Below are positions 53,255 through 61,859 of a DNA stretch of 64,000 nt, piece after piece. Below the pieces are notes generated by a model. The model was not told where the DNA came from and searched no databases. It worked only from the letters and a program-made list of their open reading frames with translations. Source of the stretch: Planctomycetota bacterium (lineage in GTDB: Bacteria > Planctomycetota > Planctomycetia > Pirellulales > Pirellulaceae); NCBI GenBank assembly GCA_963204915.1, contig CAUJHS010000117.1:1-64000 (forward strand). The letters run 5' to 3'. The translations under genes were made by a program, and so were the position numbers. Position 1 is the stretch's first letter, and each line of letters begins with the position of its first letter.

Positions 53255-54274
53255 CTAATCCGCCTGTCGGGGCCTCATAAACTCGCGTAGCAAGCCGGCG
53301 TAAGAGTGAGTAATGCAGGCCTTTTGCCGGAATTCATCGTCCTGCATGAGCAGCGCATGCAGTTTGCGAAGGTTTGGACCTGGCACGGAAGGAAACAAAT
53401 GGTGCTCCAGGTGATAGCTCACGTTCATCGGAGCAAGCGTTAATCGTTCCACCCAATTGGGAATCACCGTGCGCGTTGAATCAAGTTCATGTGTCCAGGG
53501 TGCGCCCACGTGTTCGGCCGTCGCGCGAAGCCGATTGAACAGGTTCAACAGGGTGAGCGCCGGCACGGCCCACAGCACGATTGCCGGAATGATCAACCCC
53601 AATCCAATGACCACAGCGTACACGGCAACGGTGGAGAGCACGAGTAAGACTCGCGCCCGAAGCGGATAACGCGGTTTGCCGTCCAGTGGCAACAGGATAT
53701 TCATCCAAGGCGACCAGTGTTTATACGGCTCATGCGCTTTATGTACGTTGAGCCCGAAGAGGCTTTTGACGATCACCCAGGCGCATCCCAGGCGCGTTTT
53801 CGGCCAGTCATACCAATCGGCGTCTTCACGCTGATAACGCAGGTCGGGGTCGTCTTTGGTGTTGGTAAAGCGGTGGTGTCGAAAGTGCGTCGCGCGGTAG
53901 AGGTCGGTGCTCATGCCTAAAGGAAAGGCGATGAACAAGTCGCATACAACATCATTTACCGTGCGGTTTTTGTAAAGCAGGTAGTGCGTTGCATCGTGAA
54001 GCATCACGCCGAGCGCCTGTTGGCGAGTTGCGATGACGACCATGGCGGCCAGATAAACCGCCCAATGCCCTGAGGCGACGGCCGCCCACCCGGCCAGGAG
54101 GACAATCGACCAGTGCAGGGTGATCAATCCCGTCGTACGCCAGCCGTTCACGGAGGACAAGCGACGCACTTCTGCGGCGATTTCTTTTCGCGGATAACGC
54201 TCCAACGCCACCGAGAACTCGGGCAAATCCGTAACGCTTTCCGCATTGGGGTCGTATTCAACAGCATGAGCCAT
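53255..54274 (-). CDS. Fatty-acid desaturase-family membrane enzyme
   Basis: This 339-aa protein has the three diiron histidine boxes: HDATH (in MLHDATHYLLYKN), HFRHH (in ATHFRHHRFTN) and HLEHH (in SYHLEHHLFPSVPG). Hydrophobic helices lie around residues 50-95 and 200-225. It inserts double bonds or hydroxylates in acyl chains or related lipids in the membrane, with electrons from an unseen partner. The exact position acted on is not readable. It begins 64 nt downstream of the 54339 gene on the same strand. Confidence 0.88.
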   Translation of the reverse strand: MAHAVEYDPNAESVTDLPEFSVALERYPRKEIAAEVRRLSSVNGWRTTGLITLHWSIVLLAGWAAVASGHWAVYLAAMVVIATRQQALGVMLHDATHYLLYKNRTVNDVVCDLFIAFPLGMSTDLYRATHFRHHRFTNTKDDPDLRYQREDADWYDWPKTRLGCAWVIVKSLFGLNVHKAHEPYKHWSPWMNILLPLDGKPRYPLRARVLLVLSTVAVYAVVIGLGLIIPAIVLWAVPALTLLNLFNRLRATAEHVGAPWTHELDSTRTVIPNWVERLTLAPMNVSYHLEHHLFPSVPGPNLRKLHALLMQDDEFRQKACITHSYAGLLREFMRPRQAD

Positions 54275-54338
54275 GATGCAGAAAACCTACCACACAAATT
54301 GCGATTTGACGGCTTTAGGAGCAATTCAACCGGCCAAC

Positions 54339-54920
54339 TCAGCCAAGTCGCACGCGATACTTCCAGCGTACTGTTTGCGGCGGGTCGATGGGATCCGCGA
54401 AGCCGAGCGAAACCCCTCGGCCATCGACAAGCACGTGCGGGGCCGGGTTCCGAACATCTGGCAAGGGAATCAATTCCAAAATGGCGGGTTCGCCCTGCCC
54501 GCCAGGACGATGCAGCAGGGCCAGCCCTTCCTGCAATTCCTGGCGCACCAGCGACCGATAAGCGCTGCCGAGCCGGGCGTTCTGGTTTTTGACACGGCAC
54601 GCTACGTCAAATACTAGGGCTTCGGCGCCTGGCTCGCGTTCGGCGCTTAGCGACCAATGGCTTTCCCCGGCCATGCCTACCAATAGCGCCACATGGCGGC
54701 CATCGGCTAACGGCTCGACATGAAGCTGTTGTAGCGGCGGGCTAGGGGGCCACCGGTCCAACTCGCTGCCCTCGATCGACTCCAACAGGGTTATCGCGAC
54801 GCCATTTTCCAAACGTTCGATACGGTGCGCATATCGATCGACGCGCCAGAAGAACGTCGCCCGCAGGCCGTCGCCTGCGGCGTTTCTCGCTTCCAGCACA
54901 GTCGAGTCCGGCGACGGCAT
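54339..54920 (-). CDS. Conserved hypothetical protein coupled to prfB
   Basis: This 193-aa protein has no motif I recognise. It is a soluble, mostly beta-strand protein (ATFFWRVDRYAHRIERL, SELDRWPPSPPLQQLHVE, GMAGESHWSLSAE). It starts 2 nt after the prfB stop, so its translation probably depends on prfB. No enzyme residues stand out. I recall similar uncharacterised planctomycete proteins but cannot name a family. Confidence 0.65.
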   Translation of the reverse strand: MPSPDSTVLEARNAAGDGLRATFFWRVDRYAHRIERLENGVAITLLESIEGSELDRWPPSPPLQQLHVEPLADGRHVALLVGMAGESHWSLSAEREPGAEALVFDVACRVKNQNARLGSAYRSLVRQELQEGLALLHRPGGQGEPAILELIPLPDVRNPAPHVLVDGRGVSLGFADPIDPPQTVRWKYRVRLG

Positions 54921-54922
54921 GA

Positions 54923-56054
54923 CTAATCCTTCTCGGCCTCTTTCAACTCACGCCCCGCATTTTCTTTGGCGCGCCACTTGAGCGTCGAGTCGAGAAAGCC
55001 GTCGATATTGCCATCGAGCACGTAAAGGAAATTCGTTTCTTGCCACCCGGTGCGGGCGTCCTTGACCCGTTGATCGGGATGCAGGAAATAGCTGCGAATT
55101 TGCGAACCGAATCCGACCTTGGCCTGGCTTTTGTACTTCGCCGCTTGCTCGGCCTCGCGGCGTTCTTCCTCGAGTCGGGCGAGTCGAGAGCGCAGCATTT
55201 TCCATGCGGTTGCACGATTCTTATGTTGACTTCGCTCGGCCTGGCATTGCACCACCACGCCGGAAGGAAAGTGTGTCAACCGGATGGCGCTCGATGTTTT
55301 GTTGACGTGCTGGCCGCCGGCGCCGCTCGCGCGGAAAACGTCCTCGCGCACATCTTTTTCATCAATTTCAATTTCGACGCTCTCCGACACCTCAGGCGAC
55401 ACATCCACCGCGGCAAAACTGGTTTGCCGCTTGCCTTCCGCATTGAAGGGGCTAATACGCACCAAACGATGCATGCCGGTTTCCCCCTTCAAGTAGCCGT
55501 ACGCCATGGGGCCGCGCACCGCAATGCTGGCGTTCTTAATGCCCGCCGTTTCGTCATCCTGACGGTCGAGCAACTCGGTGGAGTAATCGTTCCTCTGGGC
55601 CCAAAGGGTATACATGCGCAAGAGCATTTCAGCCCAGTCACTGGCGTCGGTACCGCCGTCGCGGGCATGAATTGTGATAATGGCGCCTGCATTATCAAAG
55701 GGGCCATTCAAGAGCGCTTTCAGCTCTAGTTCCTCAACGCGCTTCTCGATTTTATCGATCTCGGCGGTGACATCGGCGACCAGCGAGGAGTCTTCGTCGG
55801 CCATTTCCAACAGCCCGGCAAGATCTTCAGCCGCGCCGAGCGTTTCCTCCATGGGTTTAACAATGGAGTTTAACCCCTTCAGCTTTCCGACCGTTTCTTG
55901 CGCGCGTTCCTGGTTATTCCAGAAATCGGGCTGAGCCATTTGTGCTTCGACGCTCTCAACTTGTTTCTTTTTGTTGGCGTAGTCAAAGACTGTCTCGAAG
56001 TTCGAGCAAACGTTGTTGAATGGCTTCGGCGCGATCGAGGATTTCTCGTTCCAT
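54923..56054 (-). CDS. prfB: Peptide chain release factor 2, with programmed +1 frameshift
   Basis: The gene is read in two frames. From the ATG at 56054 the first 23 codons end at CTT-TGA-C (TGA at 55985-55983), the classical RF2 autoregulatory site. A +1 slip at CTT continues with GAC TAC GCC (DYANKKKQVE) to the stop at 54923, giving about 376 aa. The protein has GGQ (GAGGQHVNKTSSAI) for peptide release and SPF (RISPFNAEGKRQT) for stop recognition of UGA/UAA. Low RF2 favours the slip. The strong AGGGGG stimulator of E. coli is not visible; GAGACAGT precedes the slip site. Confidence 0.95.
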
Positions 56055-56271
56055 GAGTCAAAATAAACTGCGGAATAGGAGCTACAAATAGAGCAGGACT
56101 TTTACTTGCATGAGATTTTCGAGCAAGAGAACTTCCTGCAGGGAAGCGTGTCGTTATTGTATCGGCCCCAGGGCGGCGCTCCAAGAACCAGCGCCCGGTT
56201 GCCCCTTTCGCCTCCTAGCACTGACCCGTACACTGGACAATCGCCCCCGCTTCGCTCTTGTTGACAGCTCG

Positions 56272-57111
56272 ATGGTTAAGAATTTGCCCGTAAAACGAAT
56301 GACGCACCAGGGCCTGACCGTGGAAGGCTACTCTCGTGCGGCGGTTCAAACCTACTGGCGGATTCCCGAGTTGAAACTGGGGTTCGATCTCGGCGCGCAA
56401 CCCTGGGATTTTATGGGCACGGGGGCGTGGTTCGTGTCCCATACCCACTTGGACCATCTTGCCGCGCTGCCGGTGTATGTGGCGCGCCGGCGAATGATGA
56501 AAATGGACCCGCCGATCATCTACTTGCCGGAACACGCCGTCGAGCCGGTTTCGCAGATGCTACGCCTCTTTAGCAAGTTGGATCGCAGCCGCATGCCGTG
56601 CGAACTGATCGCCGTGAAACCGGGCGACGAAATTGAACTCTCGCGCGAGCATTTGGTGACCGCAGTCCCCACGCGCCACACCATTCCTTCGCTTGGTTAC
56701 ATTGTGTGGCAAAGAAGGCGAAAGCTGAAACCCGAATATACCGACTTGGCGGGGGAACAAATTCGTGACTTGCGTTTACAGGGGATCGACGTTACTCGCG
56801 ATGTGCGTGTGCCCTTGGTGGCGTATTTGGGCGACAGCGCCCCGGAAGGGTTGGACAACTCGCCCGAAATGTACGAAGCGCAAATCCTGATCGCGGAAAT
56901 GACATTTGTGGCGCCCCATCATCGTAAGGAAGTGATCCACAAGAATGGGCACATGCACTTGGACGATTTTGTCGCGCGGCGCGAACGTTTCCGGAATGAG
57001 CGCATCGTAGCGGCTCACTTCAGTACGCGATACAATGCACGGCAGATTGAAACGTGGGTTGAGAAGGCTCTGCCGGGTTTGCTTGATGGGCGTCTTGTTT
57101 TGTGGCTTTGA
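56272..57111 (+). CDS. MBL-fold metallohydrolase (RNase Z-like)
   Basis: From the ATG at 56272 this is 279 aa. The metal-binding motif HTHLDH (in FVSHTHLDHLAALPVYV) and later histidines (TAVPTRHTIPSLGY; VAPHHRKEVIHKNGHMHLDD; IVAAHFSTRYN) fit an RNase Z-like MBL fold, though it lacks a clear long exosite. It may process tRNA 3' ends or another phosphodiester. In-frame codons upstream to 56110 are Arg/Cys-rich and were rejected; Met at 56299 is possible. No SD is visible. Confidence 0.8.
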   Translation: MVKNLPVKRMTHQGLTVEGYSRAAVQTYWRIPELKLGFDLGAQPWDFMGTGAWFVSHTHLDHLAALPVYVARRRMMKMDPPIIYLPEHAVEPVSQMLRLFSKLDRSRMPCELIAVKPGDEIELSREHLVTAVPTRHTIPSLGYIVWQRRRKLKPEYTDLAGEQIRDLRLQGIDVTRDVRVPLVAYLGDSAPEGLDNSPEMYEAQILIAEMTFVAPHHRKEVIHKNGHMHLDDFVARRERFRNERIVAAHFSTRYNARQIETWVEKALPGLLDGRLVLWL

Positions 57112-57227
57112 TGGAGCAAAAATGGTGAGAAAAGTCAACGGCGGTTGACAAGCCGCGCCTAAAATCCACAACTAATTCCTTATCTAGCAAGGGTTTGCGA
57201 TAAACGCACATTTATGCGCCCCACCCT

Positions 57228-57255
57228 TTGACATTTCCGTTAAATCCGTCATAAT
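57228..57255 (+). promoter_or_regulatory. Sigma-70-type promoter of the hairpin-array RNA
   Basis: TTGACA at 57228-57233 is a perfect -35. CATAAT at 57250-57255, 5 of 6 to consensus, follows after a 16-base spacer. Transcription would begin near 57262, just before the first hairpin. It is the best promoter I see in the window. Confidence 0.75.
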
Positions 57256-57261
57256 ACTCCT

Positions 57262-57462
57262 TAATCGCAGGCTGGTCTGCCCCACTGGCCGCGAGGTTGT
57301 TTGCGACAAGGTTCCTGCCCCACCGAGTCGCGAACATTGTTTACGAAGTGGTCTCTGCCCCGATCACTTCGCAAACATCTCCTGTGTTATGGTTCCTGCC
57401 CCGCCATGACACAGAACCACATACCCACTGAAGGTTTCTTTGATACCTTCAGTGGGTTTTTT
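57262..57462 (+). ncRNA. Putative small RNA with four hairpins sharing a CUGCCCC loop
   Basis: No open frame of note. Four hairpins stand in a row, each loop containing CTGCCCC. H1 pairs 57270-57276 with 57284-57290, loop CTGCCCC. H2 spans 57299-57335, loop TCCTGCCCC, with one AA/GA internal loop. H3 pairs 57344-57353 with 57362-57371, loop TCTGCCCC. H4 pairs 57383-57393 with 57403-57413, loop TCCTGCCCC. Stem sequences differ between hairpins and use G-U pairs, while the loops stay the same, as expected of selected RNA. A promoter precedes it and a perfect terminator ends it. C-rich loops suggest pairing with G-rich (SD-like) mRNA or protein binding. It could also be a leader of the 57587 gene. 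Confidence 0.75.
57423..57462 (+). terminator. Rho-independent terminator of the small RNA
   Basis: ACCCACTGAAGGT (57423-57435) pairs perfectly with ACCTTCAGTGGGT (57445-57457) around a 9-base loop, followed by five T (57458-57462). It is 10 bases after the fourth hairpin. Confidence 0.9.
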
Positions 57463-57526
57463 CGTGAAGGGACCCGCCTTGCTTTTTCTGTTGCTCCCGA
57501 CGAAAATCGCCAGGGTTTCCCGCCCT

Positions 57527-57571
57527 CCTGCCGCAAAACTTCCGTAAGCAAGCGGAAGCTGGTTTTGCAGG
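57527..57571 (+). promoter_or_regulatory. Leader hairpin before the 57587 gene
   Basis: CCTGC (57527-57531), a CG bulge, then CAAAAC pair with GTTTTGCAGG (57562-57571). An inner stem TTCCG (57540-57544) with CGGAA (57553-57557) is stacked inside. It ends 15 bases before the ATG at 57587, next to the GGAG at 57577-57580. It could affect ribosome access, or be part of the leader. Confidence 0.45.
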
Positions 57572-57586
57572 CTTTCGGAGCTTCGC

Positions 57587-58414
57587 ATGGTCTTTGAGCA
57601 TATTGAAAACCTGAAACGACAATTCACCGACAAATTCGTCGTTGTCGATGAAGGCCGCCCCGAGTTGCGACGCTTCCGCGGTTACACCGGTCTGGTGAAA
57701 ACCGTCAACATGAGCGGACGGGCGCTGGTCCAGTTCGAGGATTTCGAGAACAATATTGGCTGGTTCGACATCGACCTCGACTTTCTCAAAGTGGTTGATC
57801 GTCCCCCACCCAAACAAGAGGCGCCCGCGCGCAGCGCTCCTGCGAAACCCGCACCCGCCGACAAGCCCGCTCCTAAGGCGACCCCAGCCAAAACAGCGCC
57901 GGCGGCGACTCCCGCCGCATCAGGTGGAATGTCGGTTCAAGATATTTTGGCGGCGGCGCGAGGTAAGGGAGGAACTGGCGCCGGCACAGCGCCCGCCGCT
58001 TCCCCAGAAAAGCCGGCCAGGGCCGCACCGTTGAGCACTGCGGACATTCTTGCTGCGGCTCGGGGCGGTAAAGCGTCAGCGCCCTCCGCAGCGCCGAAGG
58101 CGGAAGCCAAGCCATCGGAAGAGAAGTCGGCCATCAAAATGGAGACGCCGCAGGCCAAAGATGCGAAACAAATGAGCGTCGCAGAGATTCTCGCCGCGGC
58201 GCGAGCGAACAAGGCCGGCGGCGCGCCCGCTCCCGCGGCCTCGGCTCCTGCGGCAAAAACGCCGACTCCGGCAGCGTCGAAGGCTCCGCCAGAGAAACCC
58301 GCTCCGCCGCCTGCGGCTCCTGCGGAGCAATCTTCAGCGGCTCCAACAGGCGAAGTTCCAACGAATACTGCCGACATTCTTGCCTGGTGTCGTCGAAAAG
58401 ATAGTAAAGGTTAG
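57587..58414 (+). CDS. Protein with small N-terminal domain and four DILAAAR-type peptides on Pro/Ala linkers
   Basis: This 275-aa protein starts at an ATG with GGAG 6 nt upstream. Residues 1-70 form a compact beta-rich domain, possibly KOW/Tudor-like (FRGYTGLVKTVNMSGRALVQFED). The rest is Pro/Ala/Lys-rich linker carrying four spaced peptides: SVQDILAAAR (116-125), STADILAAAR (150-159), SVAEILAAAR (197-206) and NTADILAWCR (260-269). The conserved amphipathic peptides on disordered linkers look like repeated docking motifs for one partner. I do not recognise the family. It lies 124 nt after the small-RNA terminator. Confidence 0.65.
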   Translation: MVFEHIENLKRQFTDKFVVVDEGRPELRRFRGYTGLVKTVNMSGRALVQFEDFENNIGWFDIDLDFLKVVDRPPPKQEAPARSAPAKPAPADKPAPKATPAKTAPAATPAASGGMSVQDILAAARGKGGTGAGTAPAASPEKPARAAPLSTADILAAARGGKASAPSAAPKAEAKPSEEKSAIKMETPQAKDAKQMSVAEILAAARANKAGGAPAPAASAPAAKTPTPAASKAPPEKPAPPPAAPAEQSSAAPTGEVPTNTADILAWCRRKDSKG

Positions 58415-58523
58415 ATTGCACCAGCGCCATGCGGCGCCTCGGATCAACCGTGCAACGAGAAAACCGGCTGACCCATCGCGCGTCGCCGGCCTGAGCGGAT
58501 CGATCGCACGGATCTGGCCGCGA

Positions 58524-59849
58524 CTAAGAGAAAACTTCCATGACCGGCTCTCCGCCGTCCACGACCTTAATGGGACGGCCGATAGCGCTCATGTTCTCGC
58601 GTTCGGCGTCGATATGTAGTGCATGGCAGAATGTGCGAAACAGGTCGGCAACCGTCACAGGACGATCGGTCACATTCGCACCGCCCGCGTCGGTTTGGCC
58701 AATCACGCGCCCTCCTTGCACGCCGCCGCCCGCGAGCGCTACGCTAAAGGCGCGCGGATAATGGTCTCGTCCGGCGCGGGGATTGATGCGGGGTGTACGG
58801 CCAAACTCACCCATCCAAATGACGAGCGTGTTATCAAGCATGCGACGCTCGGCTAGGTCGCGCAGGAGCGCGGCAAAGGGCTGATCAATCGATTGGCAAC
58901 GCGTCCGGCAACCTGCGAAGTTGTCTTGGTGCGTATCCCAATTGCCGTCCACCACTTCGACAAAAGTCACGCCTGTTTCGATCAATCGCCGCGCCAGCAG
59001 GCAGCCTTTGCCAAACGCCGATTCGCCGTACGCGGCGCGTGTCTTTTCGGATTCACGGGCAAGATCGAACGTTTCCATTTTCGGGCTGAGCACCATGCGC
59101 GCGGTTTTCTCATAGAGTCTTTGGTGGTCGCGCACTTCTTGGGCGCCGCCCTCCTTGGCGTAGTGTTCTTCCAGGTTTCCCAACAAACGGAGGCGACGTC
59201 GAAATCGCGGACTCGCCACCGTGACGGCCGCGTTGTCCGGAACGCCGCCTGCTTCAGTAATCACAAACGGGTCGTAATCAACGCCCAACAAGCCGCCTCC
59301 GCCGACATCGCGCGCCCGGCCAATACGGACAAATCCCGGCAGGTCCGAGGCAGGATCTCCCAATTGGTGCGTCACGTTCGCGCCGAACGCGGGATACTTA
59401 ACGCTTGCCGTGGGCAGGTAGCCCGTATGCATTAAGTACGTGGCGCGGGGATGGCTGCCTTCTTTACCGGTCATCGACCGAATGAGACACAAATGATCCA
59501 TCACCTTAGCCAACTCCGGCAGGTTCTCCGCCACCTTGATACCAGGGACCGAGGTGGAGATGGCTTTGGTTTCGCCGCTGTTTTCGTGCCCCACAGCGGG
59601 TGAGAACGTTTCAAATTGACTTGGACCGCCTTGCATCCACAGCAGGATGCAAGCTTTGCCTTGCTTGCGCAACTCGTCGGCATGGAGGGTCATCACGTCA
59701 GACCACGCCAGCGTTCCGGCGGTCCCCACCGCCGAAATGGCTTTCAAGAAGTCTCGCCGGCAAACTTCTCCGCGACGGTCAATGGCGATCGCAGCCTGAT
59801 GGTGCAGCGTGGTCATGGCGTAATTATGCGTACGGAGTGAATGAACCAT
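58524..59849 (-). CDS. DUF1501 protein, second copy, Tat-exported
   Basis: This 441-aa protein has a twin-arginine motif (CRRDFLKAISAVG). DUF1501 signatures include LLWMQGGPSQFETFSP, LIETGVTFVEVVDGNWDTHQDN, TLVIWMGEFGRTPRINPRAGRDHYP and SVALAGGGVQGG. The role is uncharacterised, in the phosphatase/sulfatase superfamily. The start could also be the ATG at 59816; neither has an SD. It follows the DUF1549/DUF1553 gene by 55 nt on the same strand and is the second such pair in the window. Confidence 0.9.
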   Translation of the reverse strand: MVHSLRTHNYAMTTLHHQAAIAIDRRGEVCRRDFLKAISAVGTAGTLAWSDVMTLHADELRKQGKACILLWMQGGPSQFETFSPAVGHENSGETKAISTSVPGIKVAENLPELAKVMDHLCLIRSMTGKEGSHPRATYLMHTGYLPTASVKYPAFGANVTHQLGDPASDLPGFVRIGRARDVGGGGLLGVDYDPFVITEAGGVPDNAAVTVASPRFRRRLRLLGNLEEHYAKEGGAQEVRDHQRLYEKTARMVLSPKMETFDLARESEKTRAAYGESAFGKGCLLARRLIETGVTFVEVVDGNWDTHQDNFAGCRTRCQSIDQPFAALLRDLAERRMLDNTLVIWMGEFGRTPRINPRAGRDHYPRAFSVALAGGGVQGGRVIGQTDAGGANVTDRPVTVADLFRTFCHALHIDAERENMSAIGRPIKVVDGGEPVMEVFS

Positions 59850-59904
59850 GGCGGAGTTTCCGAAGGCGGCCCTTCCGGGCTTCGCCCATTTCTGACGATG
59901 ACGG

Positions 59905-61539
59905 CTATTTCCGGTGCAAAAACTCGGTCGAGTTAATCAGCGACCAAAAGATGTCTTCAAACGCTTCCGCTCGGTCGCTCACTTCGCGACGGTAGGCCAG
60001 GCAAGTTTTTAACTCCTGGTCGCTCGGCTGACGCGCCAGCACGCGCAGGTAGAGTTCAACAACGGCGTCTTCGTCGTCGGAAAGTTCTCTCAGGATTCGG
60101 CCAAGCATTGTGCCGGGGCGCGCCTCCATCATCGCGCTGAATTGGGGCGAGTTCATCAGCACTAACGCCTGGGGAATCGAACTACTCACTTCATCGCGTC
60201 GTTCGCTGGGATCGTAACCAAACGTCTGGCTAAACAGTGCCTGCGGCGTTCGCGCCAGCCCATAAGGCCCGCGCGGCGCCATGCGCGGTTGCGGCAGTTC
60301 CAAGGCTTCCTGCAAATTCTTGAATAAGGTGTCGGCTCGCAGGCGTTGCGCACAACTGGCGGCGAACGCAGGTTCATCAGGGTTACGCCGCGCGCGGCTT
60401 TCTCGCTGGTACGCTTCGGTCGATGCGAGGGCCGTATAGAGCCACTTCACGTCATAACCGCTCTTGGTAAACGCCGCCGCGAGATAGTCGAGCGTTTGCG
60501 GCGCTGTGGCTTCTCGATCCGGGCCAAGATCGTCGACCGGCTCATAGAATCCTTCGCCGATCATCTCGGCCCAGATGCGGTTGACAAACGCTTTGGCAAA
60601 CCAAGGATTGTCGGGCGAGGTCATCCATTCGGCCAATTGGCCGCGGCGTTCCTGGTCCGAAGCGCCGAAGTCGAGCTTTTGTCCGGTCAGGAAAAACACG
60701 GGCTGCATCCGCGTGCCCCGGGCTTGCGGGTCATCCAAATCGGGCATGAAATGCTCCGGCGTGCCGCGAAAGCGATTGTTGTTATTCACCGGCATGGCGA
60801 ACGGAAAACGGTCGGTGGCGGCCACTTCAAACGAACGCTGTTCTCCGTCGCGTTTCGGGCGTACGGCGACTCGTGGAAAGAAAGCGGTCAGGTGATGAAA
60901 CTCCTCACGCTTCCAACGATCTGTCGGATGGTCGTGACACTGGGCGCACTGAATCTGAATGCCCAAAAACAGCCGCGAGACCTCGGCCGTGGTTTCTTCG
61001 GGCATGCCTCCTTGGGCCATAATGAGCCCCGTGGCGCCATCGTCCATCACATCGCCCGAAGCCGTGACTAGCGCCCGGACTGTCTCGCTCCAGGAAGCAT
61101 TGTCGTTGAACTGCTGCGCGAGCCACGTCGACAAAGTCGTCGAAGCCAGCAGTGCGCGGTCTTCGCTACGGCGGTACATAATCGCATCGCGCCAGTAAGC
61201 AGCCCAGTTGTCGCCAAAGCTCGGGTCGCTCAGCAAACGTTTGATGATCGCCGCTCGCTTCGCGGGATCAGGATCAAGCACAAACGCCGTGATCTCCTCG
61301 GGCGTAGGATTTCGTCCAATGAGGTCGAGCGATAGCCGGCGCAAAAACGCCTCATCATCCACCAAAGAGGCAAGCCGCGAGGAATCGCCCTCGTGCAACT
61401 CCTTGAGCAAGAGGGTGTCGGCTTGATGCGCCACATCTTGCGGATTAGGTGGGGCTGCAGAGTCCGCCCCCCAAGCGACGCCAGGAATCATCGTAAACAG
61501 AACGAGCAAACCCCAACCATAACAGGCGGTCGATGGCAT
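59905..61539 (-). CDS. DUF1549/DUF1553 cytochrome-c-like protein, second copy
   Basis: From the ATG at 61539 this is 544 aa with a signal peptide (LLVLFTMIPGVAWG). DUF1549 contains FLRRLSLDLIGRNPTPEEI and the heme site CAQCHDHPTDRWKREEF. DUF1553 carries FAKAFVNRIWAEMIGEGF and STEAYQRESR. Unlike the first copy it lacks the N-terminal CxxCH domain (PSCyt1), so one heme is predicted. In-frame codons reach 61593. It is probably periplasmic. Confidence 0.88.
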   Translation of the reverse strand: MPSTACYGWGLLVLFTMIPGVAWGADSAAPPNPQDVAHQADTLLLKELHEGDSSRLASLVDDEAFLRRLSLDLIGRNPTPEEITAFVLDPDPAKRAAIIKRLLSDPSFGDNWAAYWRDAIMYRRSEDRALLASTTLSTWLAQQFNDNASWSETVRALVTASGDVMDDGATGLIMAQGGMPEETTAEVSRLFLGIQIQCAQCHDHPTDRWKREEFHHLTAFFPRVAVRPKRDGEQRSFEVAATDRFPFAMPVNNNNRFRGTPEHFMPDLDDPQARGTRMQPVFFLTGQKLDFGASDQERRGQLAEWMTSPDNPWFAKAFVNRIWAEMIGEGFYEPVDDLGPDREATAPQTLDYLAAAFTKSGYDVKWLYTALASTEAYQRESRARRNPDEPAFAASCAQRLRADTLFKNLQEALELPQPRMAPRGPYGLARTPQALFSQTFGYDPSERRDEVSSSIPQALVLMNSPQFSAMMEARPGTMLGRILRELSDDEDAVVELYLRVLARQPSDQELKTCLAYRREVSDRAEAFEDIFWSLINSTEFLHRK

Positions 61540-61859
61540 GGCTAGATTTTCCCGAGGAACAGATGCCGTCAAATCAATGTAACCCCACCGCAAGACATTT
61601 TGTTTCGTCCAGAGTAGCGTAACGAATAGTCTAACGTTTGCCCGTGCCGGTTGTCACGAATTTCACGGCCCTATAACGCGGCGCCCCGTCAACCTGATTG
61701 ACGTGTTACGCCTGCCGACGCTTGCGAGACGCGGCAAGCATAGAGAATAATTGAATAGGCATGAGGAAATGCGAGAACAATGTCTCGCTGAATGGGGCAA
61801 CTTACTTGTCTCGTGTAACACCTCACCCAGCAATCAAACAACGGGGGAAGCCGCCGAAA
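61540..61859. other. Divergent intergenic region
   Basis: These 320 bases lie between the DUF1549 gene and the cytochrome-like gene. I see no gene or clear promoter hexamers; an SD-like GGGGGAAG lies at 61843-61850 for the rightward gene. Confidence 0.35.

Noticed and set aside
57267..57413. CRISPR-like array from the repeated CTGCCCC
   Set aside because: The repeated unit is only 7 bases, the spacing is irregular and the flanks are complementary stems, not unique spacers.
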